Shown in pieces: positions 60,102 through 64,000 of a DNA stretch of 64,000 nt. Under the pieces are notes generated by a model, which searched no databases, was not told the DNA's origin, and saw nothing but the letters and a program-made list of their open reading frames with translations. Within the stretch, counting starts at the first letter, position 1. Each line of letters starts with the position of its first letter. The translations under genes were made by a program, and so were the position numbers. This DNA is from Nemopilema nomurai (lineage: Eukaryota > Cnidaria > Scyphozoa > Rhizostomeae > Rhizostomatidae). The stretch covers positions 1,054,001-1,118,000 of the forward strand of contig ML133373.1 in assembly GCA_003864495.1 (NCBI GenBank), in the 5' to 3' direction.

Positions 60102-60107
60102 AATAAA
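60102..60107 (+). promoter_or_regulatory. AATAAA polyadenylation signal, probably of RFWD3
   Basis: A canonical hexamer about 900 bp after the RFWD3 stop, followed by T-rich sequence. Confidence 0.4.
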
Positions 60108-60546
60108 ATTTAAAGTTTTGTTCAGTTTTTTTACAAAATGTTGTTTTTTGCCGTTACCCTTGTTACTTTCCCCTGTTACTTACTATCTCTTTCAAAGATG
60201 GCACAACGCATGATGGTACTGAACTTGCTTTGAGATCTTTTTAGATTATAAGAGATATAATTCAAGCGCTTTTTGCAATTTAATTTTGTTGAAATGGAAA
60301 CAATTTTCTCTGCCAGAGCGTTTAAATATTTTTGGGTTTGAATGCAAAATTTGTTTACCTTCTTTTAACTGTTTTCTATTATTCATATTGTGTGGTTCTA
60401 CTATAGATAAGCTACATTTATAATTTCTCACGGCCAAGCATACATCAAGAAAACATCGGTTTGCGAAAAACAAGTTTTTGGTGGAGTTGATTGTTTCTGG
60501 GCCTCATTTTCATTCAGCCTCAATATCACTCGATTGACAGGACGCC

Positions 60547-60564
60547 ATGTTTGGTCCAAGATGA
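60547..60564 (+). other. Upstream ORF in the CNOT11 leader
   Basis: A short ATG-to-TGA frame of five codons ends 31 bp before the CNOT11 start, and its ATG has the good context GACGCCATG. It could dampen translation of the main frame if it lies in the mRNA leader. Confidence 0.35.
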
Positions 60565-60595
60565 AATAGAAGCATGACAAAATAAGGGAAGAAAG

Positions 60596-63500
60596 ATGAC
60601 TCTGTCTCCACCAGAACTCTCGACATTGATGAGGTTTGTAGTATTTTAGTTAGTTGGCATTCTCCTTTAGAGTGAAACATCAAATTATTTTATTGGCACT
60701 TCGGTTTTTATGTTGGCAACTTGGCACACATTAACAACATTTCATATTAAATCCTTTACTAGGTTTTTTACACCTTCTGCTATTGTCAAAAAGTTTGTTT
60801 GATGTGCCAAATGCTCATTTGGGTTTTTTCAATTTATGATAAATCAGTTTGTGTATCATTATGAGAATGCAATCTGATGAAAACTGCCTTGATTATGCGT
60901 TGCATTCGATCAAACTTCTTGAGCAATAAGAAGCTCACTGTGGTTTTGCCCGGTTAACAACAACGATTAAATTATACTTCTCCAATTCTTGTTGTAAATA
61001 TTAACGCTTCCGCTTCAATATATTCCATTGCTATTTTGCTTCCAAATTTAAGTGTACTAGTTAATTAATAGTCAACTATGTCCACGGAATTGCTTCATTT
61101 ATTCACAACGATTCTGTCATCACCTCATTGGTATCCTTATTTCAGCATCTTGACTGAAGATGCAGCATCTGGCTCGTCATCATTTGAGACATTGGCCAGT
61201 GCAGTGCACCATCACTTTGGCTCCAATGATTATTTCAGAATTGGAACAGCTATTGTAAGTATCCAAAAGTATGCACCAAGTTTCCAGGAAATAATTTGAG
61301 GGGTGAGATATGAAAAATGCTCACATGTGATCTCATCAACCGTTTTTTCCAGCAACCAAGTTATATGCTTGATCCCATATAAACAGAATTTTCAGTTCAG
61401 ATTGTATCCAAATAAGTACCCCAATTAGATATAAAGCATGGTGGAACTAAACTCCTGAATGACCCTATTTTCATTTTACTAACTTTCTAACCAACATGTA
61501 AGCAATGACAATTTTTTGATAATTTACAATAATCTATAGATATGGATCATCTGACAAAATTGACCAAATATTTAATGGCTTGCTTTGGCCCTTAATAATT
61601 AGTTTCTCGACCATAAGGTTGCTCTTAAAGCATGTTATTATAATCAAAAGTGCACATCCTCAAGAAATTATGCCAGTCATCAATTACCAATTTTGCTCAC
61701 TTCTTCATCTTACAGTTGCTTTATATAATTAATATTCACTCCATTACAGCTAGTGCTGATTCAAAACCCAGATTTGATGTCTCACCAGTATCAACGCATA
61801 ACAATGTTATTCCTGTTGTATGAGATGTACAAAGGCCAGCCATTTGCAAAGAACCCATTTGCACAAGTGTTTATTGATGTTTTGGTGGGTTTAGCACTAG
61901 ATAATTCCTTTTTTGCATTGCACATTCACCAGAAGTTCTTGTAGCTTTTTGGTGTTAGAGGGAGCAATCTACCATAATTGCATCTCATATGTTGGTCAAT
62001 CTAAGCTATGCATAGAATTTTGACACATAAGCATAGCTAGTACATTATAGAGCAGGGAGAAAAGAAGTGAAGCAATTGTTATAATGCTTCTTTATCCCAA
62101 TGAACAATTAATTTTCAAACACATAACAGTTATTCGCAAATTAAAGAGAATGAATCCTCAGTTTCTATGTTAATTTGATTATTTTTTTCCAGAGCGATCA
62201 AGGTGCAAGTTCTGGACTACCCAGACTTTCTCCCCCTGAGAAATATTTCACATTTCAGTTGATATCGTCAGCAGCATTTACTAGAGAGGTATGTAAGGCT
62301 TATCTATATAATTTCACAGATTCTTGTAAAGTAAATAGAATAGGCTAAATAACAATGTTGCTTTTACTCAATGGTCTAAAATAATGCACCAATTACAAGC
62401 ATCTCGATTGTGAATCATAAAGCTTTGCATCTTTGATAATCATCTGTTTTCATTCATTTTAAATATTTTTAAATATTGTTATTTTCCATAAGATGCAAAA
62501 AAAGACCCCAAAACAAGTTCTTTCTATGGATGTTGGCACTGAAAAAGTAGGCACACAAATTACAGTTTAATGAGTTCTTTAATTTTCACATAACTTTTAA
62601 TGGTATTGCTGTATAAAGGTCAAGGAATAATGTAATGGTATTGCTCAAAAGAATAAAATGGAGAACAGTTTTTTGTCCTAAGCTTATAGACTTGATATCT
62701 TTTTATATTGTTTTTTATGATTACAGATATTGCTCTACATGTCTTAAATCTTCTATCAGTAAGCAGGATATCAACATTAATTTGTTCAGCAAGAAATTTA
62801 GCTTGTATTGGAGTAATTTCTGTATTTCTGTAGACAATCGACATTAGCAGCTTGCAATCAGCATTAAATGAAAAGATGAAGAATCTTTCAGACATCAGCA
62901 AATCAGGAATCAGCTGTGTGATTTCAGATCCAGATCCTGATGAGAGGTTTTTTATTTCTTGACAAGTTGTCAGATGCCTGTAAATGGAACCATGTGCTTA
63001 GTTTAGAGTTCCAATGTCATTTTCATTCTGGTTTAATTGCATATAGTTATAAAGAAAAGTTTTCCAATTCCTTTTTCATGAAAACATGACTAAACATGAA
63101 ATTTTTGCATTGCATTGGCACCTTTTATTGACTTGGCCACATACTTTCAAGAAGCTGTTATGAGGAATATTTTGATAGATTTGTTCTATTAAGAATATCC
63201 TTTTAGGCATGATTTTAAAAGGCTGAAAGCAAAGTGGAGCTTTCAGGAATGGGTGCATTTCTCATAAATTCATGCATCATTATTCTCATTTCAAGCATTT
63301 TGAAAACGCTGTGAACATGTTGAAGCATCCTTGTTGTACACAGTGCCCTGTAATTACCACAAGGGCTCGTCTCTTTCAAGGAGTTGTCAATAATCAAATT
63401 CTCACTGTTTTTGATCACATGTTTATTTTGAAATAAACTGTATCAAAATCTTATTCCTTTAGTGCAGTTGGAGATTTTCGCATCATGCGTGAAGTTGTGG

Positions 63501-63976
63501 AGCAACTTATTTGCTGTGAGTTGTGAGCCTTTTGTGCATGAATATACAATAGCTCAATGCTACTAAGTCAATTCTTGAAATGTTTGATTCTCCTTTAAGC
63601 TTTCACATAGTTCCAATAAAACTGTTTTGTTCTAAATTTCTTCCCCGAATGGGTGCTCATGTATTTTGTTCCATTCATAGCTCCCAACCCACCTGCAGAA
63701 GATACTTTCCAGCCTCCTTTTGTCCGACTAGCTCCTCCCCTACACGAAAGTGAAAACGAGGTAATTTGCTAAACGCTTTTGCTCAATGCTATGTCATCGA
63801 ATGATCCTATTAAATATACGTATACTTGTGTATATAAGTAAGAACTGAAACTCGATGCTTTCTCAGTTTAACCACCTTACCAATGTGAAATCTCTTGCAG
63901 ATGATCTGGCTGAATCCACCGGAAACAAGTTACAACGTTGAGTGGGATCTTATGATGTGCGCTGAAAACACAAAAG
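60596..63976 (+). CDS. CNOT11: CCR4-NOT transcription complex subunit 11, 3' end beyond the window
   Basis: CNOT11 is a metazoan CCR4-NOT subunit that binds the CNOT1 N-terminus together with CNOT10; the complex deadenylates mRNA. Nine exons join in phase: 60596-60633, 61146-61254, 61750-61884, 62193-62288, 62493-62546, 62834-62946, 63463-63515, 63681-63760 and 63901-63976, coding about 251 residues before the window ends within the next intron. Matches to the human protein include PPELSTLM, ETLASAVHHHFGSNDYFRIG, FLLYEMYKGQPFAKNPFA, LSPPEKYFTFQLIS, KKTPKQVLSMDVG, ISDPDPDE, VRLAPPLHESENE and WLNPPE. The MIF4G-like N-terminal part is therefore present. The human C-terminal DUF2363 region, which binds the CNOT10-CNOT11 partner surface or other factors, is missing only because the window stops. 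The start ATG 60596 matches the short N-terminus expected for invertebrate orthologues. Confidence 0.95.
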
Positions 63977-64000
63977 GTACAAGTTTATCGATGCTGGAGG

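Larger units (their letters stand above)
59199..60595. other. Region between RFWD3 and CNOT11
   Basis: The first 900 bp are probably the RFWD3 3' UTR, ending near AATAAA at 60102-60107. The rest would carry the CNOT11 promoter and 5' UTR. Nothing else is seen. Confidence 0.5.

Overview
The window looks like animal nuclear DNA, most plausibly from a cnidarian (anthozoan coral or anemone) or another early-branching invertebrate. It is AT-rich, its genes are split into many small GT-AG exons, and the conserved genes stay close to vertebrate orthologues while lying among lineage-specific genes. There is no bacterial, phage or CRISPR signal. The taxon is an inference; the gene calls come from translating exons and matching splice phases.

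Layout, left to right. (1) 750-7776, minus strand: eleven exons of a bifunctional PAPS synthetase (APS kinase plus ATP sulfurylase) that makes the sulfate donor PAPS. Its short first coding exon was not found. (2) 13702-15297, plus: a secreted glutathione peroxidase with an in-frame UGA (selenocysteine) at the active site and an unusual Gln-rich tail. (3) 17924-26264, minus: a complete 14-exon FAF2/UBXD8 gene (UBA, membrane hairpin, UAS, coiled coil, UBX), an ER-associated degradation and lipid-droplet adaptor of p97/VCP. (4) 27595-28881, plus: an intronless rhodopsin-class GPCR lacking several canonical activation residues. (5) 34343-43443, plus: a ten-exon gene for a large secreted protein of about 1579 residues that I cannot assign to any family. 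It has a signal peptide, a long internally repetitive beta-rich region mostly in one 2.5-kb exon, a heptad-like segment, a Cys/Trp-rich module, a basic RKRR site and a helical C-terminus. This is the best candidate for something undescribed. (6) 46660-47475, plus: an intronless, disordered orphan ORF. (7) 49790-59198, plus: a 13-exon RFWD3 gene (RING, coiled coil, WD40), an E3 ligase of RPA ubiquitination and DNA repair. (8) 60596-end, plus: the first nine exons of CNOT11, a CCR4-NOT subunit, cut by the window edge.

The genes look like independent housekeeping and lineage-specific loci, not one pathway. Non-coding points of note are two GC-AG introns (FAF2 and RFWD3), a promoter-like NRF-1/CCAAT cluster inside a FAF2 intron, a 17-bp minisatellite in a PAPSS intron, a short inverted-repeat element (MITE) at 17364-17599, a 31-bp tandem array near 9.6 kb, and a strongly strand-asymmetric T/C-rich tract in an RFWD3 intron.
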